Source: Ditylenchus dipsaci
Lineage: Eukaryota; Nematoda; Chromadorea; Rhabditida; Anguinidae
Length of the DNA: 64,000 nucleotides
NCBI GenBank assembly: GCA_004194705.1
Contig: SADC01000350.1
Location: forward strand, 682,001 to 746,000
Direction: 5' to 3'
The translations under genes and the position numbers were made by a program. The notes under the pieces were generated by a model that did no database searches, was not told where the DNA came from, and worked only from the letters and a program-made list of their open reading frames with translations. The first letter of the stretch is position 1, and each line of letters opens with the position of its first letter. Positions 12,478-26,589 of this stretch are shown here, one piece after another.

Positions 12478-12790
12478 GTCTCTAATGCATGTATTATCAA
12501 GAGTCTTGCTCAGAATTACGTCTAAAGTAAGCGAGCTCGTGCATCTCTAACTGCAAGCCCCCTGCTCCCACGAAGGGTGTGCAGGGGCTTGCAGTTAGAT
12601 ACCCCCGCATATCTTAGACACAAATCACTCGAAAGTGACCCTGGATGCATAAAAAATGTATGCATACCAAAGTTTTTTTATGCGGTAGGCCACACAGTTC
12701 ACAAAACTATGTTCAAATTTCATCTTTTGGGGTGTATAGGGACTCTCTACAAGTGAATCACCTTGGTCCCGCATCACAAAAAGTCAAATA
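12478..12790. mobile_element. Family A core, partial copy 2
   Basis: It contains the hairpin core (gcaagccccctgctcccacgaagg), the 'cacaaatcactcgaaagtgac' segment and the 'tatgcggtaggcc' segment in the inverse order to copy 1. Outer layers are missing or diverged. Confidence 0.75.
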
Positions 12791-15700
12791 CTGCAGTTTA
12801 GCCATAAATTTAAACAATTTTGGGAATTCTCTAGTTTTGACAAGATTTATTATGACAACGATTTGAAGTTTTTTTACTGGTTGCCTGAAAAAGTTATTTA
12901 CTTTGCGTTTTTAAATTTATTTATAGTATTGTCATCAGAGTTAGGTTTTTTCACTGAAATTGTCAGTGTGAAAATTCCATTTTTCTATGGTTTCCTCTTT
13001 TTTGTCGCATTTTTAAAATTCGCGTTTTTGTTATTATTAGTTTTCTGCTGGTTTTGGTAATTTTGCCAATTTTGACGGACAACTTTTTAGGAAGCCTGTC
13101 TGACTGCAATTTAGAAAAAATAAATTAAATGAAGACATGACACAAGAAAGTAAAACAAGAAAAATTGAAATGCGACAAAAAAGAGAAAATATTCCATTTC
13201 ACAACTACAAATTCTCAATTATCCTTCTTCTTCAAAATCACGTTTTTATATAGTAATTTTTACTTTTCTTCTTAACGGTTATCAGCAAATATATGACCAA
13301 AATGATTTTGTGTGGATAATAACAAAATAAGGTAAAATGGGTTGTGCTGATATGTTGTTTTGGCTTAATCGAATAAATAAAGCAAATTTAGTGCCCAGAT
13401 AAAACTATATATTTTTAAAATCGTCATGACAGCAAGATGTTTGAACACCCGGTAGGCACATGTTAGCCAACCAACCCGCACCACAAACCATTCAGTTAAC
13501 AATTAATTGGTTCTTTTGATACTAGTTGTGCAAATATATGTGTAGATTTTTTAAACTACAACCAAACACCTATTAAGCGCAAGTTTTAGTTGCGCTCCAC
13601 CACCCTTTTATTGGCAGTCCCTCACCTATGTTTTCCATATTTTCGGCCCAGTTGTTCTTTATGTTGGCCAACAAAGAGTGGCAAAAGAACATCAAGAATG
13701 GGAAAAAAGAAGAAAATTGAGTGTATGCAACACTGCTGCCAGCAGCACCAATCTAAAGCAAAAGAAAGACCAAAGTCTAAGCCCAAAGAATTTTTTATTT
13801 GCCCACAACTAGCCCCTCTTGTTCCTTCTTTTTTTGGTGCAGAAATAGAAGGCAAGAAAATTGCTTATCCACCAGCTCTCTTTATTTGTCGTTGGTGTGT
13901 TCTTCAACTAAATTTGCAGAAAGCTAGCTATCGAAAAAAAAGTAGCTGCTCCTCCTGGATCAATACATCTATCTCGCCAAAGTTTCTCTACTGCTCCTCC
14001 TAAAATTAAAAACAAACAGACCTTTTTCTATAATTGGCACCCAAGTTGCTTTGAGCCAAGGTTGTTTGTGCCATTTTGGAGGATATCGCAGCCTGTTAAC
14101 AAGCAAGTCTCTAGATACGGGTCTTCTCTGGCCTCTCGGGCTGGAGCGAAGTTTCGAAAAACTCGGGGCTGAAAATACATTTGCCTATAAGTGATCGCAG
14201 ACCTGGCTTCAAAGGGAATATCCACCCCAAAAAGTCCAATTCAAAACAATGGAATTTCGGGCGCCACCTTTCTTATAGAGACAATATCAATTTGAATTTC
14301 GCTGTTAATTTTGAGCTTTTTGTGTTCTAATTGGCAATATTTTTTCTGTCTAAATATAATTTTTTTGCCCCAAAATTTTTTTTCTGTTTTAAATTTTACT
14401 GTTTTTGTACCAAAAATACTTATTTTATGTCTCAAATCTTTATTTCTGTCCCAACTTTTTTTCGCAAATTTGGGGCAAGATAAAGTAAAATTTGAAATAG
14501 AAAAAGTATTTTTAGGACAAAAAGAAGCACATTTGTGACAAAAGAAACTTGTGAGCAGAAAAGGTATACTACGGAAAGAAAATAAGTATTGCCCGCATTA
14601 ATGGTAAAAATTTAAACTTATTTTGTCTCCGTAAGAAAACTCAATCATTTAAAATTGGACTTCAATGCCACTTTAATCCCATAAAAAATCAATTTTCGTA
14701 CATTTTTATGTTTTTTATAAAATGTATATTTTGTAACGATATCCACCCTCTATTGTATGCTATGTATTTTTGCGCAAAAATGTAGCTGTTTAATTTTTTT
14801 AATGAGCTATTATTTTGAGGAAAATTATGTAGAAGTAAAGTAAATAAAAGTGCTTTCTTTTTTCAGACGTCCGTTCAAGTTTTAAAAGTGCGAGTTTGCT
14901 TTTTTCGGCTTTTAAATGAGCTTTTTATGGGAAATTAGACACTGGAACATATAAAAACTATGTTTTTAAAATTTCTCAGAATGCGTTTGTGCGACCAAAA
15001 AAGGTTTAAGGTTGGATAATGATGTCTTGTGGGTATTTCCCATATATTTAAAGGGAGCAGTTTTAAATTTATTTGAATTTGAATCAGGCCAACTAGGATT
15101 AACTACGCTAGTCAAAATGTTAGCAACCTATACCTAGACTTTTTTTCAATTAAAATTAGTTTTATTTGCGAAATACAGCTGTAATTATTGTATTTTCGCA
15201 TCCTAATATAGAAAGTATTCATGATTCATTCAATTTATTACTTCCTCAAAAATTGTGCAAAAATACGCGTTTAAATCAAATAAAAACTTTGGTGTGATCA
15301 TACTCCATTTACAGGACCAAACAGTTAGCTTTAAACTAATTTGCTGGTTTCGAGGAAAAAACAGCAAAAAGCAAAAATTTTTTTTAGTTTGCCATTTAAG
15401 TATTGCTTGAGCCCAATTTCCCACACTTGTCGTCCGTAAGTAAACATTTGTTATCCCTGCAATAGTGGCAGCAGCAGTACAAATCGGGTGTGTGTGCATG
15501 GAGGTGGGACATGCCGTTAATAATTCAAAACCTTTGTTTGTTTTCTGCCCACACTTGATGCTGAAGTTTAATTATTGCTGGCAACAGCCGGCATATTTCT
15601 GAGGTCTGCTGCTCCACATCTATGTTTTTTGATTGTAGCCTTACTTATGGCTAGTGTGTGCGCATAGCTTTTTGAAATGAAAAAGGAAAACTTTTCTGGT

Positions 15701-18700
15701 TTCTTAGAATCGGAACTTTTCAGTATGTTTGAGAATACAGTAGTAATTCTATTATCTTATTTCCTTTTCAAAATTAGTTGCAGGTCGCTGGTTTTTACTT
15801 TTTTTCACCCCGAAACAATTGTTTTTGTTTCCATATTGTTTGTATGTATAATGTTTTTATTATTATTTTTGTTTGTTCACTGGTTTTTTGTGTGGTGTTT
15901 GACTTTTTTACATTTGAAATTGTTGAGCATATAGAGCTGCCATGAAACTTTCAATTGTATATCACTCACTTTAGCCTCTCCCATCCATTCTCAAAGTCTT
16001 TTTTCCAGTTTAAGTGCAAAGTTTCGTGAAGAATGAAGAATTTAGTCAAAGTTTTGCGCAAAACGGTTTTTACATTCAGAAAAAAGTTACCGTGTAAGCT
16101 AGCCTAATTTATCTAGGGTAATGCAAAAGTCAAATGACTGCAAAAAGTTTACAGGTAAATTACATAATTCTAGTAAAACCTGTGACGATCTAACCGCCAT
16201 GTTTTTAAAGTTGTATTTTTACCCAATTTTTAAACGATTGCTGGTTCAGGTAAGTTACCTCTCGTTTTCTAGGTAATTTTACTGGCTAAAATTCGAATTT
16301 AACTTTCACAAAAACAGTCTTGAAAGATGGGTCAAAAACACAATTTTAAGAATGCGATTATGAATAGGGCAGGGGTGGTAATTAGGGGGGGGTGGTAATT
16401 AGAAGTTGGAAGGCTAACATGCAAACTATAGGTTTCACGATAAAATAAATAAAATAAATTTTCTTTTAATCTTGTATCTTTTATGGTTACAAAATTTAAA
16501 TCAAATTTTTCGATAGAGGAGAAAAGGCTTAGCATCCGAAACTATCTGTGCATTTGAGTAAATTTAGTGGAGCGAAATATTGATTATTTTGTCATTGTTT
16601 TGCTAACTTTTGGTCTATAATAAAATATAAAATTAAAACGTGTAAAAGAGCTGCACTTGCAAAATTGGTCTTTTGTTTTTTATCTACTTGCAAAAAATGG
16701 GAACATTCGCAATTTTTTAATAATACATAAAATTATTTTGCTACAAATCTACATTTTCACTTAGCCTTGCAAATCCTTTCATTTCTGAGCACTAATGTAC
16801 CACAACTGTAACTCACTTAACAAAAAAATACTGAACATAAAAACAAAATCATCAAAAGCTGTTTAAGTCAAACTACAGTTGCTTGCATCACAAAATGTTT
16901 CTCACAAAAAAAACGGATTGGATCCAAAGATCAGCGTTTTATAATTCTCCCATTAAGTAAATCACATGCAAAAATAGCTGCTTTTAAAAAAGAGTAAAAC
17001 GTAAAACACAAGAAGGTAGGTGCCTCTGTGCCACTCAGCTGGTGACACGGCCGAAAAAAAATCATGACAAGATCCCAGCTTCTTCTCCCTCCCAAATCTA
17101 CATCCTCAACCAGCATCTCCACGTCAAATATACAAAAACGACTGCTATAAAGCAAAACTCCAATAAATCAAGAGATGAGTCCCCAGCACCCAGTTTTGCC
17201 TTGTCTCTTGCTGAAGAAACAGCCATATCGACAGGGGGGGCACAGTCACTACTCTTAATTCGAGTGTTTTTTAAGAAAAAAAGCCTTTCTTGTGTGTTTT
17301 GAGTGAATGGGGATGGCCATCTTGCCAATCGATGCACACAAACGTCAATAGATGGCTTGTTTTGCCTGTTTCTCTAGCTCCCTTTCTCTTTTTTCGATGA
17401 GCCAAGGGTTGGAGCAACAAAAATAAATAGCTAAATCGGAGGTCAGCCAGTCTTCAGTTCGTTCTACTCCTCTTTTGCTGGAGCTATTGTATCTATAGAA
17501 GAGGTATATGGTGATAAGCCCACACATTTGCAAAGAAGGGGTGGCTGAACCAACTCCCTATTTGTTTTTAATTTTTCATTATTAGTGAGTATTTTAAGGT
17601 TGCTGAATTTGCTCTAATGTTAAAACCTACTCCACATTTCAAAAATTTTTTTTTACTTTAAACACCACCTAAAAAGCAGTACTGCTATGCTTTTACACAT
17701 TAATGGTTGCTAATTTTGCATAATTTTATTAATAGTAAAATACAAAATTAATTTTCTTTCAATTTACAAAAAATCAATTTTTTATCTTCAGATACTCTTT
17801 GGTTGTAACAGAGCATCAGCTGATTTATAGTGTCTAAATTGAAAGTTTTGAAAATACTTTAATTTTTAAGCATTTTTTATATTATGCACAAGCAGTAGTA
17901 CCAGATCTCAGGTTTCAAAATAGCTATTCAACTTTTAAAAATGATTTGTAAAATCCAGTCATCAAAGGCTTTAAAATAATTTGTTTTCTTGCAAAATTTA
18001 CTTTCTTCGATTTTAAGCTGATTTACTAGACTAGAAGTTTATCCAAAAAACACATACTACTTCATATTTGATATCTTTGGCGTTTCATTTTATGTGGATT
18101 GTGAAAGTGGCCAAAATTTTATAAAAAATTATTTATTGTATTTTACTCAACAAAAGCCATTCAAATAACCTTATTTCTTATGTTCTTCACATAAATTCAT
18201 TTATATTATTTGTGCTTTCTTTTTTCTCTATTATTTAGCCCAGATCTTCAGAATGCCCTTTGAATTTAATTCCAAAAGAAGCCTAAAGTTGTATTCAAAA
18301 GAGTGGGAGGGTACTTAAATGTATAAGATATGAGTATCAGCAGTAATACAAATTCTTTTTTAATTCACTACCATCAGCAGTAGCAGCCCAATTGTAGAGC
18401 TAGTAGTTATTAATGGCCTTCTTCTATAATTGGCAGGCTCAAGTTTTGTCTGTTATTTGTGCCCCCCCCTCTCTTACTACTCTTATTCCGCCTATCAACC
18501 AGCTAATTACCACCTCTTTAGATCGTGCCACTGGCTATATTCAGGTTTTAGAATTGATGTTTGGCATGGCGCCACTTGCCCTTCCCTCTTATCTCCCCCC
18601 CCCTTATATAACAGTTGATTTATTTGGAGTATGTCTGCAAGGGGAAGGTATCACCCAGTCAGCTTGTTTGCTTATGTCAGCACTTTTCTTATCAACAACA

Positions 18701-21379
18701 ATAAGGAAGGCCAATTTTTTTGCTCAGACACAGCAAAAATACTTCTTTGTTACTCGAAAACATGTGAGCCCTAACTTTTTTTTCAACGATTGATAAACAG
18801 AAAATAAATGCGAATTTAATATATAAGAATGGTTACTGCTTTCTTTAATTACAGACACAAAAAATGTTATCGTGCCGTATTTTCTCTAATAGTAGACCTA
18901 GGTCGTTTATTTTTCAGACCGTCGCAAATCACAAAAATTTGAGGCTGATTCCGAGATTTTCCGACGCCCAACCAAAATCGAAAAACTGAACTAGTTAAAA
19001 CTGTTTTTAATCTAAAATATAACTGTTTTTAGAAAATATTTTGGCTGAAAATATACTAATTGGCTTGGCAGACTATATACTTCTTCTAACAAAGCTATAC
19101 CAGACTTTGTGAGACTATCAATCACCAAGTAGTCTGAAATATTTGTTTTACTGGAGTTTTTGAGCGCCGTAGAAGGTGTCTCACAGATTTTTTAAAATTC
19201 TATCACGCACTTTTTTCATAGCTGAAAGCCTGTAGAAGGTGTAAATTTTAATTGTTTGAAGAAGTTAAGCAGATCATGCGATTTTTCGGAACCAATTAAA
19301 AAGCTTCAAAGAAACAAACTTGCGTTGACAGGTGTGGATACGGCCCTTTAAAAAGTCTTTTTTTTTGTTTTATATAATAAGAATCTAGTTTTTTAGCCAA
19401 AAAAGCTCTGTGATTTGAAAATTACATTAAAAATAGACGATATCTGTTTTCCTTGTTTTACGCCTTGAACTTACAACTTCACTGATTTTATCAAATATTT
19501 TTAAAAATCTGTCAAAAAGTGCCATTATTTTCAAGGTCTTCCCATAAAGTCATGAAAAATCATTTATAAAGTAAATAAATAAAAAAGCATCAAATAATTT
19601 TGCCTTCCATCAACATTTTTGTCTCTCTTTCCTTTTCAATGACATTTTTATGATGTTGCTGCTGCTCTACAGTGCTGCTGCCCAAAACACGCCAGCCATC
19701 CACTCAGCCATTTTTCCTTCTTCTTGTTTTTTTGTTGTGTCGCTGGCTGGCTGCCTGGGTGTTTTAAAGTGGTGGTGTTGTGAGTAGTTAACTAACACTA
19801 CCACTAAATCAAGAGGGGCGAGACTACTTTTTTGTTTTTGTCGGACAATAATCAACAGCACAATCAGTTAATGCTGCTACTGATCACCGTCACAACAGCC
19901 TCCAGTGTGTGCGCTCTCGGAATAGTTTCTGTTGTGTCTGTCACACCCCTTTCCCCTCTCCGCCACTTATTCCTCCATCCCCGCATTGAGCGGAAGGAGA
20001 ACAACAACAAAAACAAGGAGTGGTAGTAGTAGACTGGAGTAGTAGACATGCTCGTGCTCCCCCTTCCCCGTAACTCCATAAACACACACACAATTTGGGT
20101 TGTGGTGGTGCTCCTGGTTTATCCATAACCCTAATTTGCTTGTTTTCTTTTTATTTATGTCTCTTCTTATTTTTGTTTTGATATTTTGGCTGAGAAATTT
20201 ACACACACTCTTGAAATATGTGTGGTGTTGGTGTCAGTGCTGGTTTAGCAGTTAGGTTGCTTTTTAATATATGTGTCTATATATGTCTGTTAATTGAGGG
20301 ATAGGGGGATGGAGGGGCGATGTCTGGGTTAACATGTTTTTAGTGTTTATAATTTTTAATTATAAAATTGTTAAATCTTTTTTTCATTTTTAGTCGAAAT
20401 AATTTTTATTTCATGTTAGGAACACTCTGCCAAAAAATTATAACTTTTTGTCAGACTGAAAATTTTAGATTAAATAAAGTCAAAAAATTAATAACTATTG
20501 TTCATTCAACTTTTTTAAAATAAATTTTTTCTCGATGCAAATTTTCTCAAGAAAAAAATACAATTTTTTCTGAAAATCCCACACCAAAACTTTTTTGTTT
20601 TGCCTATTATTGTTGTTGTATGAGGGCACGTGCTAATATAATAGCTCCCTCTCCACCATTTCTACATCCTCATTAAATTGTCCGATTAGGGGTAGTGGTG
20701 GCTGCTTTGTTAACAAGAAACCAGACGGGGGAAGCAGTAATGGTCTGGTTGCGTTGCTTTAAAGTGGTAGTCTCCCCCATCCTTTTTATGGATGAATATT
20801 ATTGTTGCTGTCGGAGATAGATGGATAAAGAGACAGAGAACAACAAAGAATTGCAGTAGGAAGTGGGAGAGCACGCAGGATGATGACGATGCCCCACTTT
20901 CTCCACAAATTCTTTGCACTTCTAGACAGCCACCGTGGTTTGTCTACCCCGTTAATGATGCGCGCCACTTATTTCCGCTGGTTTATTCAACTTTTTGTTT
21001 GAGCTAAATTTGGTTTATGTGCTTATAGTTAGCAGCAGTTAACTACACGAAATATTGACCGTATAGCTAAATATGAATCCTCACCTCATAGTATGAATAG
21101 TCAACCAGTTAGAATTTTAGAAATTTACTTATGTGCCGTTATTCATAAAAAATAGCTCCAGGGGGCTATTTTACTTAAACCCACGAAAAGAGGAAAATTT
21201 TCAAGTTGTCACAGGCTGAATGAATTTTTATAACTTACAAAACACTAGTTATATAATCTTACTGTATTTTTAGTTTGCGATCAATTTTATTATATGACGA
21301 ATATTTTGAATTTTTAGGCAATTCTGCTATATTTAATTTTATATATTCGAGTAACTAAATCTCCCAACTGCTGCATTCC
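12791..21379. other. 8.6-kb repeat-poor intergenic block upstream of the forkhead gene
   Basis: This stretch has few recognisable MITEs compared with the rest of the window. It holds a fragment starting ccgtattttctctaatag near 18868 (partial CCGTATTT-family element), a (gtagtagtaga)-like purine tract near 20025, and poly-G/C runs near 16385 and 18465. None of its ORFs looks coding. Its position makes it a candidate cis-regulatory domain for the forkhead gene; that is inference only. Confidence 0.4.
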
Positions 21380-21467
21380 ATGGATCTAGCAGCAGCGACT
21401 CAAAGTATCAGGAGAGAGTCTCCCTTGTTGCTGCACTCGCCCATCCCCATACATCGACCAGTGCCTC

Positions 21468-24400
21468 TTGCCTCGCCAACCAAGAAAGGCTCTAAGACCA
21501 TCTTTGGGTACAGAAGAGGAGGAGGATGGCAGCCTGTTGCTTTCTCAGATCATGGATGAGGATGAGGACACCAGGCCTACACCCAGCTATAAAGAACTGA
21601 TAATTGAGGCGATAGAGAGTGTGCCAGAGAAACGGTTGAAATTGAGTGAAATTTATCAGGTGAGCTATTTTCAGTGTTGGTTTTTGACACTAAATTGATT
21701 TAAAATATAGCTTTGAGTTTTTTTTACAATCCTCCAAAATTTCAAAAGTAGTCAAGGGTGTGGGTAGGCTATCTTCCTTTTTAATTTTGCTGATTGTAGC
21801 CATAAGTGCACACTTTATATGTGCTTAAATTTGACTTGATAGCTTAGGTAAAATTGGGTTGCGTTGTGAGTCGTTAGATACCAAAAAACTATCATTCATT
21901 AGGACACCAAGACCTCTCGTTTCGATCATAAAGTGGTTCCTCTTTCTCTGCCACATTTTCTTTTTGTGACTGCTAGACTAGCCTTTTTTGTTTTGCTTGT
22001 TCACGTGCCCCTGAATATTTCCTAATGCAACAGAGAGAAGAGATCATTTTTCTACCTTTTTCTTCTTTTCAGCTCTGCATTCATTTACGGGGGAACGGGA
22101 CAGGAAATTATTTCTCATCGAAAAGAAGCGAATGATATTCGGGACTATGTAATAAAATTACAAATGAATAATAGAATACAATCAAAGCAAAACTCATAGA
22201 TCACATTGTTTAAAGTCAAACTAAAAAAATACATTAATTTTATTAAAAAAGCACCTGGTATAATTTCTAAAAATTTTAGGTGATAAAATACCATTATCCG
22301 TTCTATCACAGAAGGGCCGATCAATGGGGTGCAGAACTCTATAAGGCACAACCTCAGTCTGCATGATTGCTTCATCAAACTGCCACTGAAACAGACATCA
22401 GCTAGTGGAGTTGTTGGTAAGATTATAAGACAATGTGGTCAACAAGAACAATTCCCGACTATCATTAGTCAGATTTTCATCATATTAGCTTATTTGGAAA
22501 TTTCCTTAACTTTTCCAAGGTTCAAAAAACTTTTTGGTCCTCTATAAATTTTAGCTGAAATCTAATTTAAATAAAATGTTAAAATTATGATTTTAATTCT
22601 AGGCCACTACTGGACGATAAACCGTGATGTAGAGGAGAAACAAACTTCCACACGGAAAAGGAACAGAGCCAGCGGCACTAAACATACCAAAAGCTGTCCG
22701 TCCTCCAAGAACCCTAACTATATCAGCCAAAATCTGAAGGTAAAGACCGTCAGAGTGTAAGCTCATTGGACAGCGGCATGATGAGTGAAGAGAGCCAGGC
22801 GAACAGTCCCACTTCTGCACTTCCTGAATCATCAATCCAACAACCAAAAAATTATTTTCCTATGCTAACCCCCGCCAGCTCGATCCCTTTGGGCAGTCTC
22901 CAAACAGTAATCTGTTGAGTCCTATTTTTCCAATTCCAGACTCACTGGTCATGGTAGCAAGCACCTATTGCTGGCCGATCTTCTTAGCACTAATTCTACA
23001 GGTGCCACAACTAGCACTGCTGCTCCACTCCAGTCGCGACCAGTAGTTACAGTCCAGTTTCTAATTCATTGCCAATGATGAGTCAGTTAAATGGCTTGCT
23101 GGCAGCTTCTCAGACAGGAGCCACTGCAGGTATAGAAGCAATCAGTGACTTGTTAAGCCTATCTATGCATGGAGGAAACGTTGCTGGAGAGTTACAGCGG
23201 TTACAACTCATCAACTTGTACATGTACCAACAGGGTCAGTAGATTGATTTAATTGACATATTTTTAATAATAATGTACTATTATATACAAGACACGTAAA
23301 CGTCCAAATATTTGTCATTATTTGGGCATTCCAAACCTTTTTTCATAGAATTTTTACGTCAAAATCTTTTTTTAGCAGCAAAAGAGCAATTATGGATAAA
23401 ATAGCATATTTCCCCAGAATACCGTGAAATGTCCTTATTTGAGCAAATCTCCTTATCTTCAAGATTTTGATTTACGAGCACTTTACAGGGTGTCTCAAAA
23501 CTATTGGGTTTTTTTTAATTTTGTCGAAGGCTACCGCTTACTGGTGAAACACAAAAAAATCAGGGTTTCAGCCAAACATATGAACAATAATAAAATATAC
23601 AAAATAAAGAGATTACGTATGTGAATGGACGGACCTGAACCAAAAAATTACTTTCTTCTAGTCCGTATACCTTCTTGATTTTTGAAATTATACGGTTAAG
23701 TGTCATAGCTCATAAAAATAAGATCCAGGGCTACATGACGGTATGAATATTTTTGAAAAATTATGCTAAAATAAAAAGAGAAAATTTAATTTAAAATTAG
23801 GCGGGGTATTTAAAGGGGGGAAACTTTATATACGCATCGCCTTAGGTCACAGGTTCGACTACCACTCGGTGCAAACCCTGTGTTTTTCTCTTTTTATTTA
23901 AAAGAAAGTGTCAAAATGTAGCCAAGGTTCTGGTTTTCATTTGAGCTATCATACAGATGAAAAGTTAGTATAAAGTTAGAGCTAAAATATAAAAAACGTT
24001 GAACCATGTCCAATTCGATGAAATCCTCACTATGACTACAGTCGACTCTCGATTTAACATACACCCAAAAAGTTCGTTCCCGCCTAGGGTCCGACACTTT
24101 TTTCAACTCACTTTTCGACAATCGAGGTTTTGCTTTTTTAGATGTAAATATTTTATGATTCTGAAAAACGATCAGCAAATTCGGAATCCTTGCGATATTT
24201 GGGACTAGATTGTCAAAACAGAATAAGTAAAAAATGTCGAAAAGTGAGTTGAAAAAAGTGTCGGACCTAGGCGGAACGAACTTTTTGGTGTATGTTAAAT
24301 CGTGAGTCGACTGTATCCCACTTTTCGGTGGTAGCCTGGAACTGACGTTTTTTTGTAATTTTAACTTACATACTCATTTGCAACCTCCGACTTGAAATGT

Positions 24401-26589
24401 AGCTCTGCTTCTTCCCGTCATTTTCAGCATATGGTTGTATAAAATCATGTGAATTGAAATCGCAAAAAAGTCAGTTACCAAATAATACTGAAATCCTCCC
24501 CCTCAATAGTACTCTATTGTTCCTTGATCAAACCTTCGCTAGCTACCTTGTTTTTCTGAAATGAATTGGTGTGAAAAAATTTCTATCTTGTTCCCCATGA
24601 AATTCTGACTCTAGATCTCTCTTTTTAACTATTCTCGTAACTATTTCTCGCCACGAAAGTAATAATTTAAAAAAATAGTTACAGCGTGTAACTATTTTTG
24701 TCTTAGCTGTAGTTTCTCGGCACGAAACCAGCAATTTTCAAAAAAATTAATGCAATTTGGTCAATTTTATGAAAATTCAGAAGTAGGCGAAAACCAGATG
24801 TTTCAGCCACTCCGGAATGGCCAAAAAGCCAAAATTATTGGTTTTTCGGAGGTTTACTAGAAGGGGTAAACTTTTTGAGAAAAATCGATTGAGGGGATCG
24901 GATTTCGGGTCCGATCGGCTCAATGGCACACAATTCCACCCTGAACCACTCAAAACCACTATAAACCTGGAATTCTGAGCGATTAAGCCGATCGGACCCG
25001 AAATCTGATCCGCTCAATCGATTTTTCTCAAAAAGTTTACCCCCCCCTTTAGTAAACCCCAAAAAACAATTATTTTTGGCTTTTGGCCATTCCGGAGTAG
25101 GTCCTGAGCCATCTGGTTTTCGCCTACCCTTGAAATTTTTATAAAATTCACCAAATTGCATTAATTTTTTGAAAATCGCTGGTTCCGTGCCGAGAAACTA
25201 CAGCAAAGACAAAAAATAATTACACGCTGTAACTCTTTTTTTTTGAATTATTACTTTCGTGGCGAGAAACAGTTACAAGAATAGTTACAAAGGTCAAAAT
25301 AGTTACAGCTGTAACTATTTTTCAAACGCAAAAATTGTAACTACCGTATTTCCTCTAATAAGCGCCCCCGCTCTAATAAGCCCCCCCCCCTCGACTTTGA
25401 GGGTCTGGATCTCAGTGTAAAGCGAGTTTTTGCAAAGCTGTTTGATACGTTTTCTTAACTCCCACGAGCTCTACCGATTCCACTTAGATTTTGGTTGAGC
25501 ACCCGAAAATCTCAAAATCCAATACCAAATTTTCGATTTTTGGGGTTTGAAAAAAAGCCCCGGGGCGCTTATAGAGGAAATACGTATTCCTTCAAATAGT
25601 TACAAAAGCTCATCCCTGACTCAAAATTTACTAAATTAGCACCATTCTGATGTAAAATGTTTATTTTGACTCATTTTTACACAATCTTTGTAAACTTGGT
25701 GTAATTAGAGCCGGCTTGAATACGCTTCTTTTGAGGTGTTGAACTGCTAATATTAAAAATCTTATTTTTAGCAGTAAAAGAGCACATATGAAAATCTAAA
25801 AACACTCACTTTTAAAAAAATGATGTTTCCAAAAATGGAATTTTGTGAAAAATGCCAGTTTTATTACATTATCCTGACTGATTTTATTGCATATTCTGAT
25901 TCAGCATAAAAACTGAACAAATCGGCTGAAAAAAAAATCGGCTCCAGGGTTCGGGTAGGGTGGAGAAGGGCAGAATGGAGTTATAGCCATTCGAATTTCC
26001 CATCTCACACGAAATTCCCATAACTTTCTGTTCTGAGAAAGACCTGAATTCTAACAACGGATTCGTTACGCTACTCTTTAATAAGAAACCCCCATTTGCT
26101 GAAAAAACGCATCTATTTCTAGGTTTGCTGCAACAGATTGTACTTGACAACAGCAATGCCAATAACAACGGGATTTTCGGGTTGAATGCTCAGCCACCTG
26201 TTGAAATAGCAGCTCCACAACCCAGCTCAGCAACTCATCAGGAGGACAAGGTCAAATTCCACTTCTCGCCCAACTTTTCTCTCCAAATTAAGCAACCCAC
26301 CTCCTAGCTGTCACAAATTTACACCTCCGCATTCACCTTCTTGTCCAGACATTTTCTCGTCACCAAACAACTTCAAAAATGTACAAGTAACCACACCTAA
26401 TCCAGAGATAATGTCAGCAATACTGCCTCAGTAGTCAGTGAGCCCATCGAAAGCTCAAGTATGGACATCTATCGGCAATTGCTTGAACAATACATGCTCA
26501 ACAACAGCATTGAACTTAATTCTTCTCATCAAAGTAAAGAAGGAGACGCCACAAACGTAATAAAGGAAAGTGATCCTATATTAATTTAG
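21468..26589 (+). CDS. Forkhead-box transcription factor, with several frame changes
   Basis: Forkhead proteins are nuclear DNA-binding regulators. Exons: about 21468-21659, 22280-22416, 22603-23234, 26123-26589 (TAG). The first in-frame ATG is 21552; the true start is unsure. The DNA-binding domain reads TPSYKELIIEAIESVPEKR, LKLSEIYQ, then VIKYHYPFYHRRADQW, NSIRHNLSLHDCFIKLP (recognition helix) and GHYWTINRDVEE, with splice junctions as expected. Downstream are Ser/Gln/Asn-rich stretches and the C-terminus MDIYRQLLEQYML. Oddities: one extra G in the G-run 22326-22329 puts the recognition helix out of frame, and at least five further one-base shifts occur in exon 3 and two in exon 4, yet each piece keeps coding character without nonsense changes. 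It is either a recent pseudogene or sequence error; the same kind of lesion in RPL5 favours error. Subfamily not assigned. Confidence 0.85.
24039..24313. mobile_element. Pogo/Tigger-like MITE flanked by TA, copy 2
   Basis: Ends read CAGTCGACTCTCGATTTAAC and inverse, with TA at both flanks. It shares the internal segment 'aagttcgttcccgcctaggg' and 'gtccgacacttttttcaac' with the CAP-intron copy but is shorter (275 bp) and lacks the doubled centre. Confidence 0.85.
24615..25295. mobile_element. Foldback element with 'TAGTTACAGCTGTAAC' ends
   Basis: Two arms of about 330 bp pair around a centre near 24958; for example cgaaagtaataattt at 24653 and its inverse near 25250, and gggtccgatcgg against ccgatcggaccc. 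A related half copy lies at about 30900-31160. No ORF. Confidence 0.75.
25346..25588. mobile_element. CCGTATTT-family MITE
   Basis: It starts CCGTATTTCCTCTAATAAGC and ends with the inverse, flanked by TA. The family recurs as pieces or full copies near 18868, 30395, 39688, 39815, 42600, 45290 and 63296. The copy at 39815 contains a remnant resembling a pogo-type transposase C-terminus, which links the family to that group. Confidence 0.8.

Larger units (their letters stand above)
23235..26122. other. 2.9-kb forkhead intron with nested MITEs
   Basis: The last intron carries a TA-flanked pogo-like MITE (24039-24313), a large foldback (about 24615-25295) and a CCGTATTT-family element (25346-25588). 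A half copy of the 'gtagccctgcgattctag' MITE lies near 23730. No exon was seen inside. Confidence 0.7.

Noticed and set aside
13590..14003. 137-residue ORF on +
   Set aside because: Mixed low-complexity composition, mirrored by a long frame on the other strand, no splice partner and no recognisable motif.
18413..18793. 126-residue ORF on +
   Set aside because: Built on pyrimidine-rich runs (poly-C stretches); no domain, and a second overlapping frame looks equally good.
23820..23885. tRNA-like piece 'aggtcacaggttcgact'
   Set aside because: Only a T-arm-like stretch; no acceptor, D or anticodon stem could be paired.
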